Assembly (NCBI GenBank): GCA_013248845.1
Contig: WSQC01000026.1
Coordinates: 124,001-188,000, forward strand
Origin: Passalora sequoiae
Lineage: Eukaryota; Ascomycota; Dothideomycetes; Mycosphaerellales; Mycosphaerellaceae
Length of the DNA: 64,000 bases
Direction of reading: 5' to 3'
Shown: positions 1 through 12,039 of the stretch, one piece after another
How positions within the stretch are numbered: position 1 is the first letter of the stretch
How the letters are laid out: every line of letters begins with the position of its first letter
Translations under genes and position numbers: made by a program
The notes under the pieces: generated by a model
Databases searched by the model: none
The model's input: the letters and a program-made list of their open reading frames with translations, nothing else
What the model was told of the DNA's origin: nothing

Positions 1-931
1 CATCTGGCTAAATGCCCCAGGGTCATCATCTTCCCAGAGCTTTAAGCGCGATACTTTTTACCGAGCATGACGACGGTTACAGCAGCGGTTCCTGCTAGCT
101 GCGATTCGGTGATTGAACAGTCGATCTGAGGATCTAAGATGTTCGAGTTCTCGATCGCGGGCGGCGCAGATAGCAAACTCTGATATGAAAGCTTTGACAA
201 TTAGATGCACAGCTAGTGCACAAGCGTGACAGTAACATGACACCGGGTCGTGTTGGACAATGCTTGTCTTCATGACAGTCGTTGATTAGCAGTGAAACGT
301 CAGCACTTCTGCCGCTTATTCACAGTCTCCGTCGTTCTGTTTGCCAGCTGGCACTGCATCGACGAGCATCACGATGCATGTCGAGGGTGACGTGGTAGCG
401 TGAAGTGTTGAGCGGACTGGCCCGTCAAGCCACTGTCGATCAGAACTCGTCATCATTTCCAGATCTCGGGACGAACCCAAATGCGCAACTTCCCGAACAA
501 GCAAGGCGTGTTTGTCGGCAAAGTCCTCATGAAGTCAGTAGTGGACCTCAGCAAAAGCTCCGATAAGAGGGCATGGCTCTTGTGTCGTAGACGGCCATGA
601 ACATCAGGCATTCTGCTCGTCGTATCGGAGTCGGAATCGAATTTGCTATCGTGGCTTCCGTGCGTATGTGGCGCCCTACTATTGTAGCATTGCTGCATTA
701 GTGTAGTAGTAGACTCGCAAGTCTATCGTTCGGGTGTTAATTGACCCTGATTATTAGTGCTGACCATAACCTATTGTTCAACTAGTGCTATGACGACTTT
801 CGAGCCATGTGAACTTTCATCAGTAAATAGAAACCACTCTTATCGCACGCGAGTCTTCATAACTCTGCTTCGCGACTCAGTATTTGTTGCATACAGCCAG
901 GACCATCGGCAAGATTGTGAGGGTTGCTAAC
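1..931. other. Left-edge interval without a supported gene
   Basis: Only short reading frames occur here, with low-complexity or frame-broken translations and no recognisable domain. Part of it should be promoter and 5' UTR of the A-T-R enzyme that starts at 932. An earlier in-frame ATG at 884 would add 16 residues to that protein. No tRNA or repeat was seen. Confidence 0.5.
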
Positions 932-3900
932 ATGTCTCATGGACAGCGAACATTACCTGGAACGATAGACGAACTTGCGCTAGAGTCTGGCGACAGCGTA
1001 TGGGCTCGATATCCAGCTTCACCCGAGGCCTTCGAACGAGGAGATTTGCATGCAGTGACCTTCAGCGCCCTTGCCAACGCCATCAATCGGCTAGCATGGT
1101 TCCTCGATACCATATTGCCTGAGCATGGCGACTTGGACACTGTGTGCTACATTGGTCCATCTGACATTCGATACTTCATTCTGGCATGCGCTGCGTGCAA
1201 GTGTCGGCTTAAGGTATGAGTTCCAAGTTACGACAGGTAGTCAGGAACTCACCAGGATTAGGCACTGTTCTCTTCTCCCAGAAACAATACCGATGCCCAT
1301 CTGAGCTTGCTCGATGCCACAAATTGTAGAGTCCTGCTAGGAGCCAGCAAATCACCAGATAGTACCTCGCAAACGCTCACGACCAGCCGGAAGTTGAAAT
1401 ACGAGAGCATACCGTCTTTGGAAGAGCTGCTGAAGGCAGAGATCGTAGACTCATATCCCTGGTCGTATTCGTTCGAACAAGTCGCCCACGAACCTTTCTT
1501 GGTTCTGCACACTTCCGGATCGACTGGACAGCCGAAACCGGTCAATAATAGTCATGGCCTGATAGCCACTATCGATGCGCAGCAGGATCTTCCAGACGTA
1601 GAGGGCCGAAGTGTCACCGCGCGTAGATGGGTAAACACATCAGTGTACACGGCATTGCCGCCATTTCATTCGGCAGGTATAAACTTCTTCGCATTTTCGG
1701 TGTTTCAACATACGCAACTCATTCTTGGGCCCTGCAACCAGCCTCCTTCGCTCCAGATTATCGAGAGAGTACTGGACTTGAAGATCGCAGACGCAGCTAT
1801 CATACCGCCCTCGCTTCTTGCTGAAGTGGCTGCCGATGAGGGCCTGCTGGAGAAGACGTCGCAGTGGTCGAGCGTAGCTTTTGGAGGTGGGCCACTAGCT
1901 CAAGCGGCAGGTAATGCTCTGTGGCAGCGGACGAAGATTTTGCAGTTGCTAGGGTCGACCGAAACCTTCAACGTGCCCGAATTAGAACCCCAGTCTATCG
2001 ACGAGTGGGAGTACCACTGGTATCATCCAAGCTTGAACATCGAGTTCAAGCCACATCCAGAAGACCTGCATGAGTTAGTATTCAGACGGGACAAGCAGAC
2101 CACACGGCATCAAGGTGCATTCTGGACATTTTCCGAACAGGAAGAATACTCCATGAAGGACTTGTACGAGCGTCACCCGACAAAGCCAGGTTGCTGGAAG
2201 TATCGAGGCAGAATTGACGACATCATTGTTCTTTCAAATGGCGAAAAGTTCAACCCGACCGGTGCGGAGAAGATTATGTCTCAAAATGAGATAGTAAAGT
2301 CCGCGCTGATAGTTGGCGCTTCTCGAGAACAGCCAGTGGTTCTCATCGAGCCCGCTGATCTTCCGGGATGGGACCCAGAGCGAAGACGAACATCCATCGT
2401 GGAAGCGGTGGAACGTGCTAACGAGACTTTACCAGCGCACGCGCAGATTCACGAATCACACGTGCGTGTCCTGGATTCATCGAACGCTTTCCTTAGATCT
2501 GCAAAAGGCGAAGTGCGGAGAGCGCCGACCAACGATGCGTTCGGCGAAATCATTGAAGAGGTATATCGGTCTGCCGAGCAGGCCAGCACTTCGACAGAGC
2601 TGAACTTGGACAATGAAGAACAGTTGACAGAAAGCTTGACTCACATCCTGGCTGCCGATTATGTTGGAAGCGATCGGCTGGCAAAGACCGACAATGTCTT
2701 CGACTGTGGGATGGACTCTTTGCGGGTCGTAAAGTTGTTGCGAATGTTGAAGGGCGCCATTCGTCAGAAAGACCCTGACGCAGGTTCAGATCTCACGACG
2801 CGCATGATTTACCAGAATCCGACCCCTCAATCTATGGCGAGAATACTCATACAATCTATGAAGGGAGAGGCTGCAGAGGGCGACGAAACAGAAGATGTGC
2901 TACACAGGATGCAGTCCCAACTCGATGCGCTCCGTGATCGTCTGACTCAGCGGGAGCAGAGTCATGCGATCAAGACCTCACCGAAGGAAAATGTCGTTGT
3001 TCTGACTGGATCCACTGGCTCACTGGGATCCTACATCCTGGACAGCCTTATCAAGAATGTGGCAGTGTCGAGAGTCATCTGTTTGAACCGAGCTGGCGGA
3101 GATGCCAAGAAACAGTCTGGAGTGCAGCAGTCTCGTGGCCTGTGCACAGAATTCAGTAAAGTCGAGTTCCTTGAGGCTGATCTCGCAAAGAAGAGCCTTG
3201 GACTGCAAGCCGACAAGTATGGAGAACTGGTTAGGCATGCAAGTCATGTTATCCATAATGCGTGGCCTGTGAACTTCAATCTGGCTCTGTCCTCTTTTGA
3301 GCCACAGCTTGAGGGATGCCTCCAGTTAGCGACATTGGCCAACGACGCAGAGCAGACACTCGAGATCAATTTCCTCTCAAGCATAGGTGCGGCCAACAAC
3401 TGGCCCTCCATTTCTCGTGATGAGGTTCCCGAGGTGACAATCGACGACTTGAAGGCTTCTGAAGGCATGGGCTATGCACAGTCGAAACAGCTGGCCGAAC
3501 TGCTTCTTGCACACGCCAGCAAAGTGTTCGAAGCACCCGTGACCATTTGCAGGCTCGGGCAGATCGCTGGCCCTGTGAAGTCGGACAAAGGCATGTGGAA
3601 CCCGAATGAGTGGTTCCCGAGTGTGATCCGGAGCTCGAAGGCTCTCGGAAAACTGCCGGAAAGTCTCGGCGCCATGGATTGTATCGACTGGATTCCAGTC
3701 GATCTATTGGCCGACATGCTTGTAGAAATGATCATACCAGCCCAGAACAGGCTGGATCCGGAGATGGTAGAGCGAATGCTCAATGTGCCTGATATGTCGC
3801 GCACAACCACCAGATCAGCGTCTCCGTCCGCTCGCTCGCTCGACAGCGCGTCTGACAGTCCAGCGCTCATGAGTTCTCGCACGTCCATCGCCTCGGATGA

Positions 3901-4261
3901 CGAGCCAGTGTGTCCAAAGGCTGATACCAGTGTTGTGCACTTCGTCAATCCTCATAAAACGCAGTGGCCAGATCTCGTTCATTCGCTGATCGACGAGGAC
4001 CAGAGCGAGATCAAGATAGTGCCGTTTGAAGAATGGCTGCAGGCCTTGTCTGAGGCGGCTGAACATGAAGATGCGGCAGAAACCATCCCCGCTGTCAAGC
4101 TTGTCAACTTTTACGGGGATATCGGCCAGCCAGATGCAAAACGACCTGAGTTCTCAACAAAGATGACACAAAGGAGAAGCGCCCTACTTCGAGATCTGGA
4201 CCCTGTTTCACTGGACTGGTTGAAGCTCTGGCAACGGCAGTGGCACCAAGCCGGAGCCTAA
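932..4261 (+). CDS. NRPS-like A-T-R enzyme (adenylating carboxylate reductase)
   Basis: Two exons, 932-1213 and 1262-4261, around a 48-nt GT-AG intron, give about 1093 residues. The join restores the A-domain segment LFSSPRNNTDAHLSLLD. The adenylation domain carries core A3 HTSGSTGQPKP (about residue 177) and A8 YRGRIDDIIVLSNGEKF. A phosphopantetheine-carrier domain follows with Ser in CGMDSLRVVK (about 580). A Lys2-like short-chain reductase domain follows, with the NADPH loop TGSTGSLGS (about 676) and YAQSK (about 832). There is no condensation domain. Known A-T-R enzymes of this group activate an aryl or amino acid, load it on the carrier arm and release it as an aldehyde or alcohol; the substrate cannot be read here. 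A Ser-rich disordered insert lies near residues 935-975. The neighbour is housekeeping, so no biosynthetic cluster is visible. An upstream ATG at 884 is possible but extends outside the conserved region. Confidence 0.9.
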
Positions 4262-5204
4262 ACAACATCGCGGCATCGTTGAAGATGATCCGACAGCTTC
4301 ATAGATCTTGCTGTTGAGCCTATACCATTCTCTTGAACAGCACTCGCCTGGTTATGTCAACTGTCGCTGAAAAGCCATCTCCTCGGTGGCAGGCCTGCGG
4401 ACCACGTGACCGAGCAGTGTGGCATTAACCGTCATCGGCGCGCAAGATCCTCTGAAGACATGTACAGCGGTCCGTCAAGCGCGGAAATGCTCTGGCAATA
4501 GAGTGACAGTGTTGTGGTCGACAGTGGAAGTCGATACGTGAGATTACATGTGGGCGCATAGAGGAAGGAGGAGCTATTTTGAGCAAAGACCCGCACGCAG
4601 AGGGGGGGAATCAAGCGGCTATAGCCGGCCCACGCGACATCCTTACCGAACTCGCGCACCTTGAAAATGGCCATCACATTTCTTGCGAGAATGAGATTCC
4701 ACCAAGATGACATACCCGTCACCCTCATATCTCAACCTGCGAGCTCTCTGATATAGATCTTTGAGCAATTTGCTTTCTCTATTCGGAGTGAGCCTCTGAC
4801 GAAAACTAGCATACATCTACATGCAAATGGAAATCTATCATCTTCATCCCTACAGCAGGCTGGCATCCATAGAGTAAAGCACCCATTGCCATGCACAATG
4901 CACCCATGCCCCTACGTCCGCGAATTAATACTGACATGGTAACGCCTGCGCAAATGTTCTACTCACATCAGTACATGGACAGCTCCTAGGACCCCTTCTG
5001 TTAGGCTTGCCAAGCCAGCAGATGTTGTCGACTTTGTTGTACCCAGTATTTCCCATCGTCGCTTGCAATCGCGCCGGTCGCTAGGGCAAGGACTGTTAGA
5101 TAGGCTGCAAGCAATTGCATGACCGCAGGTAATGTTTTATTTTTACTTCATCGACTGTATGGCATCAAACGCATGGACACATCATAATCGACTTGATCGG
5201 ATCT
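4262..5204. other. Intergenic, convergent 3' ends
   Basis: This interval lies between the 3' ends of the A-T-R gene (plus strand) and the methyltransferase gene (minus strand). A 98-residue minus-strand frame at 4432-4728 has no recognisable features. Nothing else is supported. Confidence 0.5.
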
Positions 5205-7281
5205 TCATGCGTCCGCGACAGCCTCTGGCGTCAAAGCGTCCTCATCCGTCACACTTCCACCGCCACCTTCACCAGCTGCCAACGCGAGCTGCCACTCCTC
5301 TGGCTTGAACGGCCACTCGTACCAAGCTTTGACCAAATCCTCGATCATCTCGTCCGTGAGTGCGCGTACACGCACGTTCATTGGATTAAGTCGCCCTCCC
5401 TTTCGCGCATCGGTAATAGCAGGTGCCATAGGAATCACGTCTTGCGCTGCGTTTGACGCGATTCTGTCCAGCACTAACGGAAGCGGCACGGATTTAAAAG
5501 TCAACAGAGCTTTTATCAGGTCGAATGCAGTTCTCGACACCTCGTCTCGCCCAGCCAAACCTGGAATCGCGAGGTCTCTCTGTTTAGGCACGAAGTCAAG
5601 CAGTGCCATATTTGCCTTCGGCCAAAACTCGTCCACATTCGCCTGCAGTGCTTCGTATGACCTTTGATCAAGTAGCAGAGGTTGTGGCGTGGCGAAAACA
5701 GCGATATTGTCGTCAAGGAAGACATCCATTGCGCCATTAAAGTAATTTCCCAGCCGAGCGCCCGTTGCTCGGCACGCTTCGTCTAACTTTAGAAGACGTT
5801 CTCTGATGGCCGTGTTCGATTGAGCTTGCTCATTGAGCGCACTGTAGCTGGCCTCTAAGTTGATGATGCGAAGGTGCAGATCCAACAAAACAGCCATCCT
5901 CATTTCGCTAGCCAGCATGCCAAGCTCATCAACATCGGGGCCCGAGCCCACTCCCGCCCACCTAAATCGAGTCCCTTTGCTAGTAGCATAGTCAGTCGAT
6001 GGCTGCCACTGGGCTTGCGGGTATTCCAACGTGTTCAGAAAGCTGGTGAGAACCTTCTCAGCCTTCGTTGGATTGGTAAAAGCTTTGGCACGCATTACGG
6101 AATCGAGTGCCTCCGTGATGCGAGTTTCCAGTCCATCAACAGCTTCTTCAAGTTCTTCCAAGGTTTTGTGGACCACAACGAGCGGCGATTTGATGCCGCG
6201 CCTTGCTGGATTGCGCATTGGGTCCACGATAGGAACGAAATGGCCCTTGTCCGTAAGAGTGGTTGGTAGCAATTGCCTGTTACGCGGCTTCTTCATGCCA
6301 GCACTTTGCATTCTGGTCTTCACAATTTGCCCAGTCTGCGTCGCAAATGCTGGGGGCCGCACGTGAACAGTGTATTGCCCACCACGCAGTCTATGCTTAG
6401 GCATATACGCAATGCCCGGCTCAGTGGCAGCAGCCTCGGTGATTGTAGCGCCTAGGTTCAATGTTGCAGTAAGTGGTAGGACGTGGTGGCCTCTAAGGGG
6501 AAGTAGTAAGGACTTTTCATGATCGGGGATCCACCATAACATGCGCACCAATCCATCTCGATGCATTGATAGGTTCCTCAGACTGGCAGACGCAAACGCC
6601 GAGAGCAGTACATGCGACAGCGGTGGAGTCCTGTGCCCAACTTCTTTGGCTCTCACGAACTTTCGTGCCAGATTGCCTGTGATCAAAACGCTGGTGTCTG
6701 GCAAGCGTAGCTTGGCATCAGGCACATCTGACTGCTGCTCACGAGTGGAAGGTTTGAGGTCAACTAGCGCTCCGTCGATAGCATCAATGTATGACCCCGG
6801 GCCATCAACGCGGAAATGCTTATGTTGGAACGTAGAGTTGGGTCGCTTTAGCAACGGCCTAATGAAGGGTTCGAAATAAAGCTCATCACTTTCCAGAAGG
6901 ATATGACGCTTTGGCTTTAGGAGCTGATGGAGTTTTCTGGTCCATAGACAAGCTCCTGGGTTGACATCGATGATCGTACATCCTTTGTATGGAATCAAGG
7001 TTGGTCCAAGGTACTTGAGCACATCGGCTGCAGCACAACGACGAAAGTTAGTCTTGAAAGTCAGGAATAACACACAGCGGCAACGTACTGCACAGCCTCG
7101 CGCTGACGATATCGGTTCTGCGATGATGGCCATGCCCATCAATCAGCTCCTTTGCATGCTTGCCCCTCGTCTTGCCACGTCCTTTCTGTTCGGTGAAGTC
7201 GAAGAAGGTTTTGCCAAGCGCAACAGTGACAGGATTCTTTGGGTCGACAACGCGTCTTGCCGCAATAGTCAAGCTGCTCAT
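5205..7281 (-). CDS. Mitochondrial KsgA/TFB-type methyltransferase-like protein
   Basis: Exon 1 is 7281-7089 and exon 2 is 7027-5205, with a 61-nt intron (GTACGT donor, GCAG acceptor); the product is about 671 residues. The join gives RLCTDVLKYLGPTL followed by TIIDVNPGACLWTRKLH. That is the SAM-binding loop pattern of the rRNA dimethyladenosine transferase / mitochondrial transcription factor B family, with DVNPGACLW where bacterial KsgA has E-I-G-P-G. An acidic residue at the end of the next strand (LLESDELYF) fits SAM binding. The protein is much longer than bacterial KsgA, and its C-terminal half is a fungal extension ending in a Gly-rich acidic tail. Fungal members act in mitochondria as transcription initiation factor (Mtf1) or 12S-type rRNA methylase; which applies here is not decided. 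The start at 7281 was chosen because the upstream in-frame part resembles UTR. It is divergent from a mitochondrial carrier gene. Confidence 0.8.
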
Positions 7282-7609
7282 GAACGAAAGCACGGAGTAG
7301 GAAGCTGAAATCGGGGGATCGAGCGAGTGTCGATAGATGTATATTTGAACGAGGTGCGGAAGCGAAGATTCAGTCAATGCGCGAGAAAGGACGTAAAGGA
7401 GGTCTCGCTTGCTGCTTCCACGCGGAGCAACGCGCGCAGAGGAGAGCTTATCCTATAGTGACCTAGCTCATCGTCATGTGGTCTGCAGTGTGTGAGACAA
7501 TAATATGCAGATGCAAATACGTGTAATTCATTCGCTTGGTTCTTCGCGAGTTGCCCAGGCCGCTCGCCAGCCATCAAGCGTATCCAACGACAGGCGGGCA
7601 CTTGGAAAT
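7282..7609. promoter_or_regulatory. Shared promoter region between two mitochondrial genes
   Basis: A 328-bp region separates the start codons of the minus-strand methyltransferase and the plus-strand carrier. Both promoters must lie here or overlap the 5' UTRs. No specific binding site was recognised. Confidence 0.55.
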
Positions 7610-8719
7610 ATGGCGGACGCTCTTGAAGACGCAGGAGAGCAAGCTGGCGGCTCTGCGGTTGCAAAAGATTTGTTTTCCGGCGCCGTGGGCGGTGTCGCAC
7701 AGGTCTTGATCGGTATGTGCAAGCAGCGATACGCTTCATACGCTGCATGTCGCGCTGGAAAATCGCCATGATATGGCAGACTGCGGGATGAAAGTAACTC
7801 TAGGGCGTTGGCTAACACCAAGAAGGTCAACCTTTCGGTAAGCCACATATTACTCGACACTACGCCGTATATGCACACCGTCTGACACAGCCAAGACATC
7901 GTCAAAGTCCGCCTACAGACCACGACGCACTACAACGGCGCACTACATTGTGCATCGCAGATCCTGAGGAATGAGGGCGCCACGGCCTTCTACAAGGGCA
8001 CACTGACGCCTCTTATCGGCATTGGAGCTTGTGTTTCCGTACAGTTCGGGGGTTTCAACTATGCACGGCGATACTTCGAAGAACAGAATGCTGCACGACT
8101 GAAAAAGCCCGTCAGTCAGCTCGAGAAGGAGCCACAGCCGCTATCCTATGGACAGTATTACGCCGCTGGAGCCTTCGCCGGCATCGTGAACACTGTTCTC
8201 TCCTCACCGATTGAGCATGTGCGTATCCGATTGCAGACTCAACCGCACGGCGCCAGTCGACTCTACAGTGGACCACTCGATTGCATCAAGAAGCTGTCTG
8301 GCGCTCCTAACGTCGCCATGGGCCTCTATCGCGGCACGAGCGTCACACTTCTGCGAGAAGCCCAAGCATACGGATTCTGGTTCCTCACGTTCGAGTATCT
8401 GATGAACCAGGATGCGAAGCGCAACAACTACACTCGCAAGGACATTGCAACCTGGAAAATCGCAACATATGGAGGTCTGGCAGGAGAAATGCTCTGGATC
8501 TCGTCCTACCCACTTGATGTGATCAAGTCCAAGATGCAGACCGATGGCTTCGGCGAGAAGCAGCGATACAAGTCAATGCGTGATTGCTTCGCACAGACTT
8601 TCAGGCAAGAGGGAGTGATGGGATTTTGGCGTGGTGTGGGTCCTACGCTGTTGAGAGCTATGCCAGTCAGTGCGGGCACTTTCGCTACAGTAGAGCTGAC
8701 CATGAGAATGATTACTTAG
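7610..8719 (+). CDS. YMC1: YMC1/YMC2-like mitochondrial carrier
   Basis: Three exons, 7610-7712, 7826-7837 and 7896-8719, encode about 312 residues. Exon 2 is only 12 nt and supplies most of GQPF in the first carrier signature. CTAAC and CTGAC branch points lie just before each acceptor. The three SLC25 signatures read PFDIVKVRLQT, SPIEHVRIRLQT and YPLDVIKSKMQT, so the usual three-fold repeat with six membrane helices is complete. The stretch KGTLTPLIGIGACVSVQF and the SPIEHVRIRLQTQ block match yeast Ymc1/Ymc2, inner-membrane carriers linked to amino-acid (glycine/glutamate) and oleate metabolism. The real substrate in this species is not known. The N-terminus is short and acidic, as in Ymc1. 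It shares a 328-bp upstream region with another mitochondrial gene, and its 3' end faces a membrane-protein gene 68 bp away. Confidence 0.92.
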
Positions 8720-8787
8720 ATGCACCAAAGATGCATATGCAGTCTCAACATGCATTCTAGAGTTATCGATTGCTAGAGAATGGCTAA

Positions 8788-9834
8788 TCACCATCGTAAC
8801 GGCTCTATGTCGCTGTCTCTGGAGCTGGCTTGCATCACTTTCTTCTTTGATCTCATTCTCCAGTAGCCAAATCCCATTGTCACGGCACTCAAAAGTCCAA
8901 GCACTACGTTCACTATCCCAGCATAGAATCCACTCGTCTGAATTTGTCGTCAGTTCGAAACATTTACACGCCCAACGCTCCTATCGGTGACTCACCTGTA
9001 CACTACAGTACTTTCCGAAATCGACACTTGTAAGAACACTTTGCAACTCGTCTGCGGCTGAACTGCACGTCCATCCCCACAGATCCCTAAATTTGCCATT
9101 GACAGGTTCCTTGCCGTAGCGATACAACCCTGCAGCGACAGCCCACGTCACGACATGGCCCAGCATAATGGTCCAAGTCCACCAGGTACCTGAACGAGAA
9201 CTCGTTAGCTATACTCAAACTCAACAAGCTTGAGGCATGTCAGTGATAGTCAGCAGCTCGACACGTCCCTTTCCCATAGTCTACCCACAGCCCACACAAT
9301 CCGTCGTGCCATGCCCTCCGCCTCGACGAACAACTCACCGATAGTAGCAACCCGATTCGCATGCCCAACACTACGACAATATCCAGCCATAACACCAAGA
9401 TTCAGAACAAACGACACAGCCGCAATCGAAGTATACATATACGTATACCACGCGATCGTATCGTTTGCCCAAGCCGTACGTCTCTTTCCATCAACATCGA
9501 AATAAACATCTTTAGTCCGCAGAAACTTGACAAGAGTCATCAGCATCGGCACCAGAGTCACAGCAGAGACCACAGTCGCTGAGGCGCGGGAGACGAGTTT
9601 CATGATCCGGATTGCGCGTTTGAGTTTTGCATCTTTGGCTTGAAGCTTTGCTGTCTGTGAATCTTGGGGAGGGAGCGGGAAGTAGGTTGAGGCGTCGCTG
9701 AGGGTGGAGTCGATGGAGTATGTGCTTTGACGGACACCGCCATCATCACCTGCGAGCTTCATCGGCTTGAGGTTCACGTCGTTCGGGGACTCGTAGAAGC
9801 GGGTGGGCATTGTTGCGCTGGGGATGTTGTGCAC
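8788..9834 (-). CDS. Four-TM membrane protein of unknown function
   Basis: Exons 9834-9339, 9189-8996 and 8937-8788 (GTGAGT donors) give about 279 residues in one open frame. The first 70 residues are polar and Ser/Thr-rich. Four hydrophobic segments follow: near VVSAVTLVPMLMTLVKFL, near YTSIAAVSFVLNLGVMAGY, near TWTIMLGHVVTWAVAAGLY, and near AGIVNVVLGLLSAVTMGFGY. The tail is short and basic (MRSKKK). The loop before the last helix has two cysteines (WTCSSA and KYCSVQ) that could pair outside the membrane. This layout recalls fungal MARVEL-like tetraspan proteins, but no defining motif was recognised, so the function is left open. A second in-frame ATG at 9810 (MPTRFYES) could be the true start. 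The third exon is short, but phase and splice sites agree. Confidence 0.72.
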
Positions 9835-11274
9835 GCTTCTGGGTGGAGTGGTGAGGGGGGCGCGCGGCCGCTTCTTCCACTATGAGCGTCCAGTTCGGGA
9901 GTATCATGCAGTTCACCTCTGTCGCCTGATTTCCGGGACGGACATGGAAGCGTCGCGCATGCAGTAGGCCTGATCTTGGAGCTTCGAATTCTCTGTCCAG
10001 TGCTATTGACTGTGTGCGGCCGCGATTCGCACAAAGCACAGGATTAGGTCGTTTGGAGATCAAGGTGCGAAAACCAGGCCACAGCTCGAGCTGAAATAGC
10101 ATAGAGCTAGCATGCAACCGAGAAGATCTAGGCGAGCCTGCAGCTATCTTCTGCGAGGCCAATCAAGAGTTGTCGTCAAGTCAGCCGTGGCTTGCAGCTG
10201 AGCAATGAGTAAGCGAGCTCGACGCCCAAAGATTCTGCGCTGTTAGCACCATTGCATATTTATAGCTGAGCATTGCGCCGCCACCAACAACAGTCGCACC
10301 TGATGCTGTCAAGGCTCACTGGTACAGCAATATTCTTCCCATTCGCAGAGAGCTCCAAGCCATATAACGTCTGTGTTGCCGTTTTAGCTGGCTTACTAGT
10401 CGAGCTGTTAGCATGGGCGCAGCCAACGCGCCATCACGAGGGACTACAATGTCAATAGCTGAAGCTTCGAGATGGGCGTAACAGGACCGAACGCCTTGAC
10501 CGATACTCTGCTGAGTATGCGGGTGCCGACGGTGCTCGTGAAGTGTTCCCGTTCCTGCTTACCGTGAGTACTAATCCTGCACAACCGCTGCCAGCACCGA
10601 GAGTGTATAGCGTGCTGCCGCGCTGTACGTGCTTTATATTCCATTGAATTGGCCACGCGCGCCAACTGGGTTTCACCGTCTGGCAGTAAATGGTTTCGCC
10701 AGCGATCGATCGGGCTGCGCTTCGAGACTTGGAATGTACACGATGTTGGAGAACGCTGCAGGCTTATCATTGAAATAGTTCGAAAGGCAAACAGGGACGA
10801 TATGAGACGAAAGGTGACTTCATGGACCCATAAGCTCGATGGTCTTATTCTCGTGCCTCGCTCCCCCAAGTCATCTCGGCTGTGCTTAGAAATTTATGTT
10901 TGATCCTATTTTTTCTGCTTTTCTGTCACCCTTAGTCAGAGAATTATGAGTGTTCTTGATGTGCATGTTCAGACGCAATCATTCTGCTTTACTTGCGCAC
11001 TCTGTCAGATCATTTCCGCAGTGTTCCACGGGCATGCGCACGCCTTTCGGCGGAAAAAGCGGATCTGCATTGATGGATTAATTGAGCCTTGAGTGCAGAA
11101 GCCAATCTTTGAGCTATAGCTGCCAATCAGCGGGCTTCAAGGACGAAGCCGTAGCTGGAGCGTCACCGAGCCAGCATGAACATATGAACATGTTTTAGCA
11201 GCGCCTACCAGCATAGTGTCGCACCAAAACTCCGAGGGTCGCCAATGGTATATACAACGTTATTCGCTTGCGTT
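9835..11274. other. Intergenic interval without a supported gene
   Basis: About 1.4 kb lies between the 5' end of the four-TM gene and the 3' end of NDUFA13. The longest frame (10444-10869, minus) lacks domain-like features, and neither strand yields spliced exons I could justify. The first few hundred bases should contain the promoter of the four-TM gene. Confidence 0.5.
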
Positions 11275-11748
11275 CTACTTCGCAACCTTCGATGGGGTGA
11301 CTGCGTATGTAGGCCGTTGGAACCTGTACGAGGATCAGTACTTGTGGCATAATCTCGCTGGGCTTCAATGCCATGTGTACATACACATCCTTGTTGTATA
11401 CCGTTGTCTCCTTGCCTAGGAGCTCTTTCTCCATCTTCTGCTGTGCATAAAACCTCCGTACTGCATCTCTGTCTTCCTCGGCTTGTAGGAGTGGGATAAG
11501 ATGGATACGCGACCACATCTTTTCTCGCGCAAGTTCGCTGCCCATACCATCAGTCGACTCTTCCACGATAGTCATGGCCAAACGTCTCACTTATGCTCTC
11601 TGGCTCCTTGTCCAAATCGGTAGAAACCGTATGTCATGATTCCTGCGACTGCTGCGAGGTACCAGGCAGGTCTGAAGCCACGGACCGGCAAGTTTCGGCG
11701 GTATTGGACAGGCTCATAGCCGCCCGTGGGCGGCATATCTTGAGGCAT
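11275..11748 (-). CDS. NDUFA13: NADH dehydrogenase subunit NDUFA13 (GRIM-19)
   Basis: Three exons, 11748-11591, 11537-11385 and 11323-11275 (introns of 53 and 61 nt), encode 119 residues. The start MPQDMPPTGGYEPVQY, the membrane segment AWYLAAVAGIMTYGFYRFG and the block NELAREKMWSRIHLIPLLQ are the hallmarks of the accessory complex I subunit GRIM-19/NDUFA13. The third exon is easy to miss because intron 2 is open in frame. Splicing GTATGT to CAG gives the expected tail RPTYAVTPSKVAK, whereas read-through gives an unrelated 50-residue tail. The subunit is a single-span inner-membrane protein needed for complex I assembly. It is divergent from NOP56 across 291 bp. Confidence 0.93.
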
Positions 11749-12039
11749 GTTGGCGGTAGTGATCGCGGATATATCGTGGTCGAGATGAGATCGTGAAGAG
11801 TGCATCCAATGGCGGACGTGCTGTAGGTAGAGATATGCACGTGACCGCAGTCGCACTAAGCTCCGACAGCCGATCTCGCTAGCTCAATTTGAAGCTCCAG
11901 CAATTTTCTCGGATTTGATCTTCAGGAAGCGACACTACGACCAGGCGCAGGTGGAGGAACGAGCTGCGCTGCGATTACACGAACTGATCAGACCAATACC
12001 GACCGGATCGCCGACTATACGATCACAATTATTCCCATC
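11749..12039. promoter_or_regulatory. Shared promoter region, NDUFA13 / NOP56
   Basis: The 291 bp between the two start codons must serve both genes. No defined element was recognised. Confidence 0.5.

Noticed and set aside
3472..3948. 158-residue minus-strand frame
   Set aside because: Antisense to the reductase domain of the A-T-R enzyme and without domain features.
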